Origin: Chloroflexota bacterium | GTDB taxonomy: Bacteria > Chloroflexota > Anaerolineae > Promineifilales > Promineifilaceae | Length of the DNA: 35,004 nt | NCBI GenBank assembly: GCA_024275635.1 | Contig: JAJRYT010000050.1 | Coordinates: 1 to 35,004 of the forward strand | Reading direction: 5' to 3' | Part shown: positions 17,673 through 26,453 of the stretch, one piece after another | Layout: every line of letters begins with the position of its first letter | Position numbering within the stretch: position 1 is the first letter of the stretch | The notes under the pieces: model-generated | Told to the model about the DNA's origin: nothing | Seen by the model: only the letters and a program-made list of their open reading frames with translations | The model's database searches: none | Position numbers and translations under genes: made by a program

Positions 17673-19938
17673 ACCCAACAATTATCTAGTTCAACTGCGC
17701 GATCAAATGGCTAAGGCCTATGACTTGGGAGAGTTGAAGAACCTGGCTTTTGAGTTGAGTCTAGATTGGGATGAGTTAATAGGTTCCCGAAAAACAATAC
17801 GCATTCAGGATTTGATTACGCAGTTAGCGCGGAATGGCCGGTTAGAAGAGCTGGTCGAATTACTACAAAAGGGACGTCCGGGAAACAACTGGACAGGCGT
17901 TCCCCCGGCGGAACAACAGCGGCAAGATATTCGGACAGCCTTCCCCCAAAAGCCGCTTTATCAACAAACCTGGGTTTGGGCCAGCGCCATTGTTTTGCTG
18001 GCTGTCATTGGGATTTCCATTACAACCTGGATTGGTCGGCGAACAACGGATCGCATCAACCAGTTACCAAGCGAACTTGCGGCTGCTATCCCTACAGATA
18101 CGCCGATTCCTCCGCCCACGATTACCCCAACCCCTTCGCCAACCCCCCTGCCCTTTCCTCCGGCAGCCGAGGATGAAACGCTGATCGTCATTGCCACCTT
18201 CTATCGCGCTGAAGGTTTGCTAAACGCAGAGGTTTACAATGAAATTCGGCGCGCAATTCAAGCAAACATTGATGAACTTGATTTGGGAAACAACGTGCAG
18301 GTAAAAGTTGAACCAACCATTCTACGCACTGAAAATCGCAGCGAGGCAGAGGCATTGGGGAACCAATATAATGCCTCCCTCATTATCTGGGGCGAAGAAA
18401 CCAGCCTTCGTATGGAAGTAAGCTTTCTTAATCTCAAAGAACCAGATTTTGACGCTGCGGAAGCCACGATTTCTGAAACAGAAAAGAATCAGATTGCCTC
18501 CATGTCCAACCCCGATGCCTACAGTGATTTTGTGTTAGAAGAACTTCCTGGACAATTTAACTTTCTTTCCTTTTTTGCTCTGGGGCAAACGGCATACAGT
18601 CAAGAGAATTATGGGGAAGCGATTGAGTTGTTAGAAACGGCCGTTGCCGCCATATCTGATTCCTCCCTGATAGACAGTTCCGAAGTTGAAATTGATGACG
18701 CTTATTTCCGTCTCGGCTGGCTTTATCAAACCACTGAACAACTGCAATCGGCCGTCGCTGCTTATGACCAAACCATTGCCCTCAACCCGGAATATACCGA
18801 AGCGTACAACAATCGCGGCATTGCTTTCGACAACCAGGGCGAGTTTGAGCAGGCCATTGCCGATTATGACCAGGCCATTGCCATTAACCCGAAAGAGGCC
18901 AGCGCATTCATGAATCGCGGTAATGCCTACGCCAAACAAGGCGAGTATGAACAAGCCCTGGCTGATTATGGCCGGGCCATTGACCTTAATCCAGAATATG
19001 CCATCGCGTTCAACAATCGCGGCACGGCCTACTTCGAGCGGGGAGAGTATGAACGCGCCGTCGCTGAGTATGGGCAGGCGATTGCGCTCAATCCAGAATA
19101 TAACAGCGCGTTCAACTATCGCGGTTTGGCCTACATTAAACTGGGGGATTACGAGCAAGCAATAGCTGATTTAGACCAGGCGATTGCGCTCAATCTGGAA
19201 TATGCCGACGCATACAACAATCGCGGCTCTGCCTACAACGCGCTGGGAAAGTATGGGCAAGCTATTTCTGATTTAGACCAGGCGATTGCGCTCAATCCAG
19301 AATTTGTCGAAGCGTTTACCAATCTCGGCCATGCTTACTACGGTCTGGGTCAATATGAGGAATCCATCGCCGGTTTTGACCAGGCGATTGCGCTCAATCC
19401 GGAATTTAGCGACGCGTTTTACAATCGCAGCATTGTCTACTACGCGCTGGCCGAGTATGCGCAAGCCATCGCTGATTTAGACCAGGCTATTGTTCTCAAT
19501 CCGGAATATGCCAATGCGTTCTACGTTCGCGGCCTTGTTTATCAAATCTTGGGGGAATACGAAAAGGCTTTGGCAGATTTCAAAGCACATATCACGCTCA
19601 ACCCACAAACTCCTTTTGTAGACGCATGGAGTAATGTGTGCTGGTTTGGCAGCTTGCTGGGCGCAGCGGAAGATGTGGCTCTTGCCTGTGACAAAGCCCT
19701 ATCTCTGTCTGCAGACGCTCAGGCAGAAGCGCAAAACCTGGACAGTCGCGGCCTTAATAAAGCTTTACGAGGTGATTTTTCTGGAGCCATCGCTGATTTT
19801 CAAGCTTTTGTTGATTTCTTCCAAGACATGCCAGGTTTTGAATCCAGCATAGAAAAGCGCGCGTCCTGGATAAATTCCCTCAACGAAAACCAAAATCCAT
19901 TTGACGCTGAAACGCTGGAAGAACTACTAAATGAATAA
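17662..19938 (+). CDS. Membrane-anchored protein with Death-like/EAD-type domain and TPRs
   Basis: The 758-residue protein has, in order: an all-helical N-terminal domain (about 8-73: QLRDQMAKAYDLGELKNLAF, later LITQLARNGRLEELVELL) resembling bacterial effector-associated (EAD, Death-like) adaptor domains; one membrane helix (about 104-124); a Pro/Thr linker (144-167); an alpha/beta region (about 172-295) with some TolB/CsgG-like character; and about ten 34-residue TPRs (about 300-650). It starts inside the last codons of hsdS with GGAGG 9 nt ahead, so it is coupled to hsdS. hsdM follows after 12 nt. EADs are known to join effectors and sensors by like-with-like contacts. Here no NTPase or effector domain is fused. 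Orientation is uncertain: Pro/Thr linkers usually lie outside, but the charges after the helix (GRRTTDR) argue the other way. Domain family is recognised from memory. Confidence 0.7.
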   Translation: MPVKPNNYLVQLRDQMAKAYDLGELKNLAFELSLDWDELIGSRKTIRIQDLITQLARNGRLEELVELLQKGRPGNNWTGVPPAEQQRQDIRTAFPQKPLYQQTWVWASAIVLLAVIGISITTWIGRRTTDRINQLPSELAAAIPTDTPIPPPTITPTPSPTPLPFPPAAEDETLIVIATFYRAEGLLNAEVYNEIRRAIQANIDELDLGNNVQVKVEPTILRTENRSEAEALGNQYNASLIIWGEETSLRMEVSFLNLKEPDFDAAEATISETEKNQIASMSNPDAYSDFVLEELPGQFNFLSFFALGQTAYSQENYGEAIELLETAVAAISDSSLIDSSEVEIDDAYFRLGWLYQTTEQLQSAVAAYDQTIALNPEYTEAYNNRGIAFDNQGEFEQAIADYDQAIAINPKEASAFMNRGNAYAKQGEYEQALADYGRAIDLNPEYAIAFNNRGTAYFERGEYERAVAEYGQAIALNPEYNSAFNYRGLAYIKLGDYEQAIADLDQAIALNLEYADAYNNRGSAYNALGKYGQAISDLDQAIALNPEFVEAFTNLGHAYYGLGQYEESIAGFDQAIALNPEFSDAFYNRSIVYYALAEYAQAIADLDQAIVLNPEYANAFYVRGLVYQILGEYEKALADFKAHITLNPQTPFVDAWSNVCWFGSLLGAAEDVALACDKALSLSADAQAEAQNLDSRGLNKALRGDFSGAIADFQAFVDFFQDMPGFESSIEKRASWINSLNENQNPFDAETLEELLNE
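18750..19610 (+). repeat. 102-bp coding tandem repeats encoding the TPRs
   Basis: The phrase GACCAGGCGATTGCGCTCAA, or a close variant, recurs every 102 bp about nine times. Some neighbouring units are almost identical at DNA level, not just in protein, which points to recent duplication or homogenisation. Confidence 0.8.
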
Positions 19939-19950
19939 CTGGGGTCTAAT

Positions 19951-21432
19951 ATGAGCAACCAATCATCCGCCATCGTGCAACGCCTCTGGAATTACTGCAC
20001 TGTCCTTCGTGATGATGGCCTTTCCTATGGTGATTACGTTGAGCAACTCACCTATCTCCTCTTCCTCAAAATGGACGACGAGCGGCGCAGGATCGGCGAT
20101 CCGGGCACGATTCCCGATGAATTGAGTTGGGCCAGCCTCGTTAATCTGGACGGCGGCGACCTGGAAGCCCACTACCGCGAAATTCTGCTGAAATTAGGCC
20201 AGGGGCGCGGTCTCATCCCCACCATCTTCCGCAAAGCGCAAAACCGGGTGCAAGACCCGGCCAAACTGAAACGGCTGGTCACCCTCATTGACGGCGAAAA
20301 CTGGCACCGCCTCAACGTGGATGTGAAGGCCGACATCTACGAAGGACTATTGGAAAAGAACGCCCAAGATGTGAAGTCCGGCGCGGGGCAATACTTCACG
20401 CCGCGGCCGCTCATCCAGGCGATGGTGGATGTGATGGTTCCGCAGCCGGGCGATACGATTTGCGATCCGGCTTGCGGCACGGGCGGCTTTTTGCTGGCCG
20501 CTTACGCGCATGTGAGCCAGCATAATCAGCTTGACCGCGACGAGTGGCTTCAACTGCGCAAGGATGCGCTGCATGGCTGGGAGATTGTAGATAACACCGC
20601 CCGGCTGTGCGTGATGAATTTGTATCTGCACGGCATTGGCCATCAGAACGGCCGCAGTCCCATCCATGTTGATGACGCCCTGGCCAACAAGCCTGCCACC
20701 ACCTACGACATGGTGCTGACCAATCCCCCGTTTGGCAAAAAGTCCAGCGTCACCTATATCACCGAAGAAGGGGAAGTGAAGCGGGAGGCGCAAACGGTGG
20801 TGCGGGATGATTTCTGGACTTCGACCAGCAACAAGCAGTTGAATTTTGTGCAGCATGTTCATAAATTGCTCAAGCAGCATGGCAAGGCGGCCGTTGTCGT
20901 GCCCGATAATGTTCTCTTTGAGGGGGGCGCGGGGGAAACGGTGCGGCGCAAGCTGCTGCAAGAAAGCGATTTGCACACCATCCTGCGCCTGCCCACCGGC
21001 ATTTTTTATGCCCAGGGGGTGAAGGCGAATGTGTTGTTTTTTGACAGAAAGCCGGGACGGGAACGGCCGTGGACGGAAAAAATTTGGTTCTACGATTACC
21101 GCACCAACATCCACCACACGCTGAAACAAAGTCCCCTCAGCCGCGCTGACCTGGATGAGTTTGTGGCTTGTTTCAATCCGGCCAACCGGCATGAGCGGGC
21201 GGCGACGTGGAACGAGGGGAATGGGGACGGCCGTTGGCGAACCTACACCCTCGACGACATTCTGGCCCGCGACAAGGTGAATCTGGACATTTTCTGGCTG
21301 CGGGACGAGTCGCTGGCCGACACGGAAAATTTACCCGATCCGGACATCATCGCTGCGGAAATTGTGGAAGAGTTGGAAGCGGCGCTGGCGCAGTTTCGGT
21401 TAATTGTCGAAGAGGTGGGCGCGGGCGTATAG
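19951..21432 (+). CDS. hsdM: Type I DNA adenine methyltransferase subunit HsdM
   Basis: The 493-residue protein has the HsdM N-terminal helical domain (about 5-135), the GQYFTPRPL entry to the methylase domain, SAM motif I DPACGTGGF (172-180) and catalytic motif IV NPPF (258-261), typical of N6-adenine methylation. With HsdS it forms the modification enzyme, and with HsdR the nuclease complex. No lesion is seen, so modification should be active even though hsdR is broken. The gene order hsdR, (toxin-antitoxin), hsdS, EAD-TPR, hsdM is unusual because hsdM is most often first or next to hsdS. GGGG 6 nt before the ATG serves as a weak ribosome binding site. Confidence 0.95.
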   Translation: MSNQSSAIVQRLWNYCTVLRDDGLSYGDYVEQLTYLLFLKMDDERRRIGDPGTIPDELSWASLVNLDGGDLEAHYREILLKLGQGRGLIPTIFRKAQNRVQDPAKLKRLVTLIDGENWHRLNVDVKADIYEGLLEKNAQDVKSGAGQYFTPRPLIQAMVDVMVPQPGDTICDPACGTGGFLLAAYAHVSQHNQLDRDEWLQLRKDALHGWEIVDNTARLCVMNLYLHGIGHQNGRSPIHVDDALANKPATTYDMVLTNPPFGKKSSVTYITEEGEVKREAQTVVRDDFWTSTSNKQLNFVQHVHKLLKQHGKAAVVVPDNVLFEGGAGETVRRKLLQESDLHTILRLPTGIFYAQGVKANVLFFDRKPGRERPWTEKIWFYDYRTNIHHTLKQSPLSRADLDEFVACFNPANRHERAATWNEGNGDGRWRTYTLDDILARDKVNLDIFWLRDESLADTENLPDPDIIAAEIVEELEAALAQFRLIVEEVGAGV

Positions 21433-21597
21433 AAGCGCCAGGGCGAGGCGAATGCCGCTGGCCTTTGGCGTCAATGATTGTCCCGCGCCGGACGCTTGTG
21501 GCGTCGCCTGTTTTTCATGCCATTTGTCACTTGTACTGCGGCGTTCCTTGAGGCAAAATGTGGGGGGCGTTCCTTTGATGGAGCCGATATTCAGTGT

Positions 21598-21721
21598 AAG
21601 GGCACGTTCGTTTATAACTTTGGCGTTTGAAAAATTGTAACCAGGTAATTGGTAACTGGTAATTACCCAATTACTCAATTACCAATTACCAGCAAACTGC
21701 AAAGTTAATTTTGAACGAACC
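21598..21721 (-). repeat. 124-bp repeat, right copy
   Basis: Its reverse complement matches 11477-11600 over all 124 positions with 4 differences: one near the GGTTCGTTC end and three clustered in the AT-rich hairpin. The GGTTCGTTC end points outward to thiolase, as the left copy points to the penicillin-binding protein. The thiolase ATG is 14 nt beyond the border. Confidence 0.88.
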
Positions 21722-21735
21722 TTAAGGAGTGATTT

Positions 21736-22977
21736 ATGAGCACAAATGGTCAAGAGCAGGAAGTGGTTATTTTGGGCGCGGCGCGGACGCCGACGGGGAA
21801 GCTGATGGGTGTGTTTGACAGTTTGAGCGCGTCTGATTTAGGGGCAGTAGCGGTGGAAGCGGTCGTTTCCCGTTCCGGCATTGATCCGGCGACTGTGTAT
21901 GAGGTAATTATGGGCAACGTAATACAGGCGGGCGTGGGGCAGGCCCCGGCCCGGCAGGCGGCGCTGCGCGGCGGGTTGCCCAACACGGTGGGCGCGGCGG
22001 CCGTGAATAAGGTGTGCGGCTCTGGTTTGAAGGCGGTGATGATGGCCGCTAATGGTATTTTGGCCGGGGAAGCGGATGTGTTTGTGGCCGGCGGCATGGA
22101 GAGTATGTCGAATGCGCCGTATTTGCTGCCCAAGGCGCGGCAGGGGCTGCGTTTTGGCGACGCCAAAGTGCAGGATTCGTTGATGACGGATGGGCTGTGG
22201 TGTTCGTTCCAGGAATGGCCAATGGGGAATGCGGCCGAGTTTATTGCCGAGCAGTATGGCGTAACGCGGGCGCAGATGGATGAATTTGCCTGCCGCAGTC
22301 ACCAATTAGCGGCTGAGGCGACGGTGAACGGCCGTTTCCAGAATGAAATCGTTCCCGTTGAAATAAAACACCGGAAAGGCACGACCATGATCACGATAGA
22401 TGAACCTATCCGCGCCACTTTCAAAGACGGCAGTTACGAACTGGGAACCAGCGTGGCCCAATTAGGTAAATTACGGCCGGCTTTTGTGGAAAACGGCCGT
22501 GTTACCGCTGGCAATGCTCCCGGCGTTAACGATGGCGCTGCCGCTGTCGTTGTTGCCAGCCGCGCCGAAGCCGAACGACAGGGATTAAACCCCATGGCGC
22601 GCATTGTGGGGTATACCCATGCGGCCGTCGAACCCAAGTGGCTTTTTGCCGCTCCGGCGCGCGCCATGCCGCTTTTGCTGGAAAAAGTTGGCTGGACACT
22701 GGCCGATGTTGATCTTATCGAACTCAACGAAGCCTTCGCGGCGCAGGCATTAGCCAACGGCGTGGAAATGACTCAAAACGGGTACGACTGGAATTGGGAC
22801 AAGGTCAATGTCAACGGCGGCGCTATTGCCCTGGGACATCCCCTCGGGGCCAGCGGCGCGCGCGTTCTTGTCACCTTGCTTTATGCCCTGCAAAATCGCG
22901 GATTGAAACGGGGGATTGCCGGCCTCTGCCTGGGCGGCGGCGAAGCGGTGGCGATGGCTGTAGAGATGGAGGCGTAA
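21736..22977 (+). CDS. Acetyl-CoA acetyltransferase (thiolase II)
   Basis: The 413-residue enzyme joins two acetyl-CoA into acetoacetyl-CoA or runs the reverse. The acyl-accepting cysteine is in NKVCGSGLKA (about Cys94). GGMESMSNAPY follows, the catalytic His is in NGGAIALGHPLGASGAR, and the second active-site cysteine is in GLCLGGGEA. Length and motifs are normal for AtoB/ThlA proteins. AAGGAG precedes the ATG. The right repeat copy ends 14 nt upstream, so any native promoter must lie in or beyond the repeat. No other beta-oxidation gene is adjacent. Confidence 0.93.
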   Translation: MSTNGQEQEVVILGAARTPTGKLMGVFDSLSASDLGAVAVEAVVSRSGIDPATVYEVIMGNVIQAGVGQAPARQAALRGGLPNTVGAAAVNKVCGSGLKAVMMAANGILAGEADVFVAGGMESMSNAPYLLPKARQGLRFGDAKVQDSLMTDGLWCSFQEWPMGNAAEFIAEQYGVTRAQMDEFACRSHQLAAEATVNGRFQNEIVPVEIKHRKGTTMITIDEPIRATFKDGSYELGTSVAQLGKLRPAFVENGRVTAGNAPGVNDGAAAVVVASRAEAERQGLNPMARIVGYTHAAVEPKWLFAAPARAMPLLLEKVGWTLADVDLIELNEAFAAQALANGVEMTQNGYDWNWDKVNVNGGAIALGHPLGASGARVLVTLLYALQNRGLKRGIAGLCLGGGEAVAMAVEMEA

Positions 22978-23039
22978 GCAATTTTCAATTGTCAATGAAT
23001 AACCGTTGGGAAGCGTTCGGAAATAACTTCCCCGGTTTC

Positions 23040-23175
23040 GTTATCCGTAGACCGTATTCCGGCATGGATAGCGGTTTACGGATAACGGATAACGGTTCAC
23101 GGATAACGGATAACGGATAACGGTTCACGGATAACGGATAACGGTTCACGGATAACGGTTCACGGATAACGGATG
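23040..23175. repeat. GGATAAC 7-nt and 14-nt tandem repeats with inverted start
   Basis: The block begins CGTTATCCGTAGACCG and, 40 bases later, gives the approximate reverse complement (CGGTTTACGGATAACGG). It then repeats GGATAAC and GGATAACGGTTCAC units up to the Rossmann-gene upstream region. It occupies most of the gap after thiolase. Confidence 0.8.
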
Positions 23176-23230
23176 ACCAAAGCGCTAAGTTGATTGTGAC
23201 TATCGCCTTAGCAATTTGGAGGATATTCCC

Positions 23231-24931
23231 ATGAATTCTGACCGCTGCATTCTCGTTTTGGGCGGGGCCGGATTGGTTGGTTCGCAAATCGTGCGGGAGA
23301 TTGCTCGTCAGTTGGAGCCGGAACGTGTTGTTGTGGCCAGCCTGTTCCGGGGAGAAGTGCGCGAGTTTTTGCATGATGTGCGGCGTGAATTTCCCCAGAT
23401 TGAGTTTGTGGGGGCGTGGGGCGATGTGTTTGTGAGTGAGGAGTTTCGGCTGGAACGGCGGCGGCGTTTACTGTTGAGTCGCACGCGGCGCGACCAGTTG
23501 TACCAGGATTTGTTTGGCGAACTGGAGGCGGCTTACGGCCGTTCTGCCCTCGTCCAACTCATTCAACAATACCAGCCGAATGTTATCGTAGACAGCATCA
23601 ACACAGCTACAGCTATCAGCTATCAAGACGTAGCCAGTCTGAGCAAAAAAACTTACGATCTGCTTCAAGAACTGCGTCAGATAGTGGATCATGAAGATTT
23701 GGCCGGACTGGATGCGCTGGGCAAGGCGCTGGAACAAAATGTTAGCACGCTGCTCATCTCACTGTCCGTGCCGCAGCTTATCCGTCATATCCAGATGATG
23801 CATAAAGCGATGATGGACGTGGGGACGCGTCTTTATCTAAAGATTGGCACAACCGGAACCGGGGGCATGGGGTTGAACATTCCCTACACCCATAGCGAGG
23901 ACCGGCCCAGCGCCAAGTTAATGAGTAAAACGGCCGTTGCCTTTGCCCACACCGGGCTACTCTTTTTAATGGCGCGGACGCCGGGCGGCCCGTTGGTTAA
24001 AGAACTAAAACCGGCGGCGATGATCGGTTATCGCCGAGTGAGCTACAAGACCGTTAAAGTGAGGGGGCAGCCCCAGTTTCGGTATATGAGTCGAGAGGAT
24101 GTGTTAGACGGCCGTCTTACTCTGCGCGGTGATGAAAACCAATACCCGCGCCTCGGCAAGCTCCACATGGCTGGCGTAGATACCGGCGAAAATGGCTTCT
24201 TTGCCCGCGGTGAATTCGAGACCATCACTCACATCAACCAGATGGAATTCATCACCCCGGAAGAGATTGCCCAACAAGCTGTATTGGAAATCAAAGGCAG
24301 CAACACCGGTTATGACATCATTGCCGGATTGGACAGCAGCATCCTGGACCCCAGTTATCGGGCCGGGGTGCTGCGCCAGACAGCCTTAGACAAGCTGGCC
24401 CGCATTGAAGAAGAAACCCACAGTCACAGCGTCGCCCTGGGCCAGCTTGGCCCGCCACAGCTGTCCAAACTACTCTACGAAGCTCACTTACTCAAGCTTA
24501 AATACGGCACACTGCGCGCAGTCATCCAGACTCCGGCCAGCGAACTCTCAGAAACATTATTCGATTTCCTGGCGGAAAACGAAGATTTACGCACACAAAT
24601 CACCTCCATCGGCCTGCCCATCCTGGCGCCTGATGGCCTGCGCCTCATTCGGGGACCGCGTATCAACATTCCTGAAAGTATTTACCACGAGATCACAATT
24701 GAGAATGGGGCGATTGATATCTGGGCGCGTAAGGGGTGGGTGGATTTACGGCCGTCCAACTTCCTCGCCTGGCAAGATCGGTTTCAGCGTATGCGCCGCA
24801 CCCAACATATGCTTCACACCAGAGGTACTTCCTCCGTGACCATGAAAACCTATTTACCAGAAACCATTGAAATTGGCGCCGTCATCGCCTGGCTTTTCAA
24901 CAACGACGCGCTTGGATATCGGATTAAATAG
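23231..24931 (+). CDS. Rossmann-fold protein of unknown function (short-chain dehydrogenase/epimerase-like start)
   Basis: The 566-residue product opens with a classic nucleotide-binding loop, LVLGGAGLVGSQIVREI (about 8-24), as in NAD(P)-dependent epimerases and related enzymes. The rest is not recognised. Notable stretches are TGTGGMGLNIPYTHSEDRPS (about 211-230), which may hold another glycine-rich loop, and IELG-like segments at the C-terminus. It is far longer than a typical epimerase. A GGAGG precedes the ATG; an upstream in-frame TTG would swallow that site. It is preceded by the GGATAAC repeat and followed by a gap of 265 nt, so it is probably a single-gene unit. Confidence 0.75.
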   Translation: MNSDRCILVLGGAGLVGSQIVREIARQLEPERVVVASLFRGEVREFLHDVRREFPQIEFVGAWGDVFVSEEFRLERRRRLLLSRTRRDQLYQDLFGELEAAYGRSALVQLIQQYQPNVIVDSINTATAISYQDVASLSKKTYDLLQELRQIVDHEDLAGLDALGKALEQNVSTLLISLSVPQLIRHIQMMHKAMMDVGTRLYLKIGTTGTGGMGLNIPYTHSEDRPSAKLMSKTAVAFAHTGLLFLMARTPGGPLVKELKPAAMIGYRRVSYKTVKVRGQPQFRYMSREDVLDGRLTLRGDENQYPRLGKLHMAGVDTGENGFFARGEFETITHINQMEFITPEEIAQQAVLEIKGSNTGYDIIAGLDSSILDPSYRAGVLRQTALDKLARIEEETHSHSVALGQLGPPQLSKLLYEAHLLKLKYGTLRAVIQTPASELSETLFDFLAENEDLRTQITSIGLPILAPDGLRLIRGPRINIPESIYHEITIENGAIDIWARKGWVDLRPSNFLAWQDRFQRMRRTQHMLHTRGTSSVTMKTYLPETIEIGAVIAWLFNNDALGYRIK

Positions 24932-25196
24932 ATATGGAGTGGTTGGCAGATAGCGCCAGGAAGACTAATACACGTCCAGCCATCCTGCACGAACTCGCCA
25001 ACTTGCTGACTCTTTGCTAAAATCAAGACGAATCATTGCTCGCTACAAGTTGTATAATTCTGGCTGTACATCCTCTTAACGTGCATCCCCCATTACACCT
25101 GATTCGTGAGTGAATTTCCATGATGTCTAAAAAACAAACCGGGTTATTGTAATACCCTATAATACCCTGTTAAATCGAAGTAAGGATTTGTGAACG
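24932..25196. other. Intergenic region
   Basis: No gene is supported. TATAAT occurs at 25053-25058 and again at 25158-25163 inside a twice-repeated TAATACCC word. Neither has a good -35 box at the right distance, so a promoter for the next gene is possible but not fixed. Confidence 0.4.
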
Positions 25197-26264
25197 ATGC
25201 AAGACACACAAAATTTTATAGGTCTAACCATGCCTGTTTTTACGGCGTTCGGCTGGGCCGGTGAAGAAACAGCAATAAATTTCGCCCTTTCTCAGTTAGA
25301 TAACTTTATTCAGGAACTTCACGCGGCCTTGCCTCATTCAGTGAAGGAAAAACTGCCTTATTTTGGCCTGAGTCAGGAAAACCAAGCTGTTTATCTGGCT
25401 GCCGAGCAGAATGTGGAAAGCGGCGCCCACATTGCCTTTTATGCACGCCCCATGAGCCTGGAAATGCAGTTGGTGATTAAAGACAAAAAAACGCTGGCTA
25501 AGGCTTTGGATTTGGCCGAGAAGAGTCCCGCAATTTACCATCGCATAGTGACCGAGTTAGGGGGAGATTGGTCGCTGCGGGTGCAGCAAATGCAGCTCAA
25601 TGAGGAAACAGGGGAGGCCGTTCATTACCAGGATTTATTTAAGGATAGCCTAACCACATTGGATGAAGGAAAAGCGGTAGCCACAATGAGCAAAGCCGCT
25701 TATCTTAATGGCGATCCCCAATGGGTAACACCCTTTTACCTGAGCCGCCGTTTTCCTTCCGAACAAGTCGCGGCCATGGGGCAAGCCGTTATACAGGTCA
25801 TGAACGGGCATATTGCCGCCATAATGCCCGTGTTTAACTTCCTGACCGGACAAACCAAAACCAAAAAAAGCAAACCTAAATCTAAATCTAAACCCAAATC
25901 TAAGAGCAGCAGCAGCCCTGTTGAAGTTCAGATGGTTATGGAGCCGGATGAGGGATTCATTTACGTCACTGAGCTAAAGCGGCTGCATATCCGGCGCGGG
26001 TTCGTTAACCTGACTCCAGAACATTGGCCCTTCTTTGCCATTAACTCACGTACAGTAACGCGCCAGGTGACTATCTATTACAACGGCATTTACGATAAGG
26101 AAAGCAGCGTATGGCGGCTTGTACCTAGTAATCAGGCCCGCATTGTTTTGAGTTTACCGGTGCATTTATGGCTGGAAGAACATTTTGAAGAAAATGAGAG
26201 GGTTCAAGTGACAGCCAGGAAGTTGGATGAATCAGAGATACAGATCTCGTTGAAGGCTGCCTGA
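25197..26264 (+). CDS. Protein of unknown function, two domains joined by a Lys/Ser/Pro linker
   Basis: The 355-residue product is not recognised. An N-terminal domain of about 215 residues is followed by a low-complexity basic linker (about 218-242) made of KSKPKSKSKPKS units and a serine run. A C-terminal domain of about 110 residues follows and ends near LDESEIQIS. There is no signal peptide or membrane helix, so it should be cytoplasmic. AAGG lies before the ATG, with the start about 11 nt away. A strong hairpin terminator closes it, so it is probably transcribed alone. The basic linker could contact nucleic acid, but that is a guess. Confidence 0.75.
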   Translation: MQDTQNFIGLTMPVFTAFGWAGEETAINFALSQLDNFIQELHAALPHSVKEKLPYFGLSQENQAVYLAAEQNVESGAHIAFYARPMSLEMQLVIKDKKTLAKALDLAEKSPAIYHRIVTELGGDWSLRVQQMQLNEETGEAVHYQDLFKDSLTTLDEGKAVATMSKAAYLNGDPQWVTPFYLSRRFPSEQVAAMGQAVIQVMNGHIAAIMPVFNFLTGQTKTKKSKPKSKSKPKSKSSSSPVEVQMVMEPDEGFIYVTELKRLHIRRGFVNLTPEHWPFFAINSRTVTRQVTIYYNGIYDKESSVWRLVPSNQARIVLSLPVHLWLEEHFEENERVQVTARKLDESEIQISLKAA

Positions 26265-26299
26265 TCCTAAAGATAATATTTCTCTTCACCCCACATCAG

Positions 26300-26323
26300 G
26301 GCGTTGTTTTCAACGCCTTTTTT
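26300..26323 (+). terminator. Rho-independent terminator after the K/S/P-linker gene
   Basis: A perfect 7-bp stem GGCGTTG-TTTT-CAACGCC is followed directly by six T. It lies 35 nt past the stop codon. Confidence 0.9.
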
Positions 26324-26398
26324 GTTATCGAAAAGCGTGTTTCTTGAATCATTGGCAAACATTGGCACCCGCCGCGCAAATAATAATAGGCAGCGATT

Positions 26399-26452
26399 TG
26401 CACTTTAGCCACTTTGTACTTTAGTCACTTCGCACTTTAGTCACTTCGCAAC
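26399..26452. repeat. CACTT-word 8/16-nt tandem repeat
   Basis: GCACTTTAGTCACTTC repeats with period 16, itself two variants of an 8-nt word. The array ends at the base before the pyruvate kinase ATG. Confidence 0.75.
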
Positions 26453-26453
26453 T

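Larger units (their letters stand above)
11477..21721. mobile_element. Restriction-modification island bounded by 124-bp inverted repeats
   Basis: Two copies of one 124-bp sequence sit at the two edges in opposite orientation with 4 mismatches by eye. Everything between belongs to a type I restriction-modification locus with two toxin-antitoxin modules and an EAD-TPR gene. Outside it are housekeeping genes. No transposase or integrase is seen inside, so movement or inversion would need host recombination or a trans-acting enzyme. The island interpretation is inference; the inverted repeats are seen directly. Confidence 0.6.

Noticed and set aside
23040..23175. CRISPR array
   Set aside because: Units are 7 or 14 nt with no unique spacers, and no cas genes are present. 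The same holds for 34791-34866.
24933..25019. A 28-codon frame starting MEWLADS
   Set aside because: It has no ribosome binding site, no resemblance to a known peptide and no partner.
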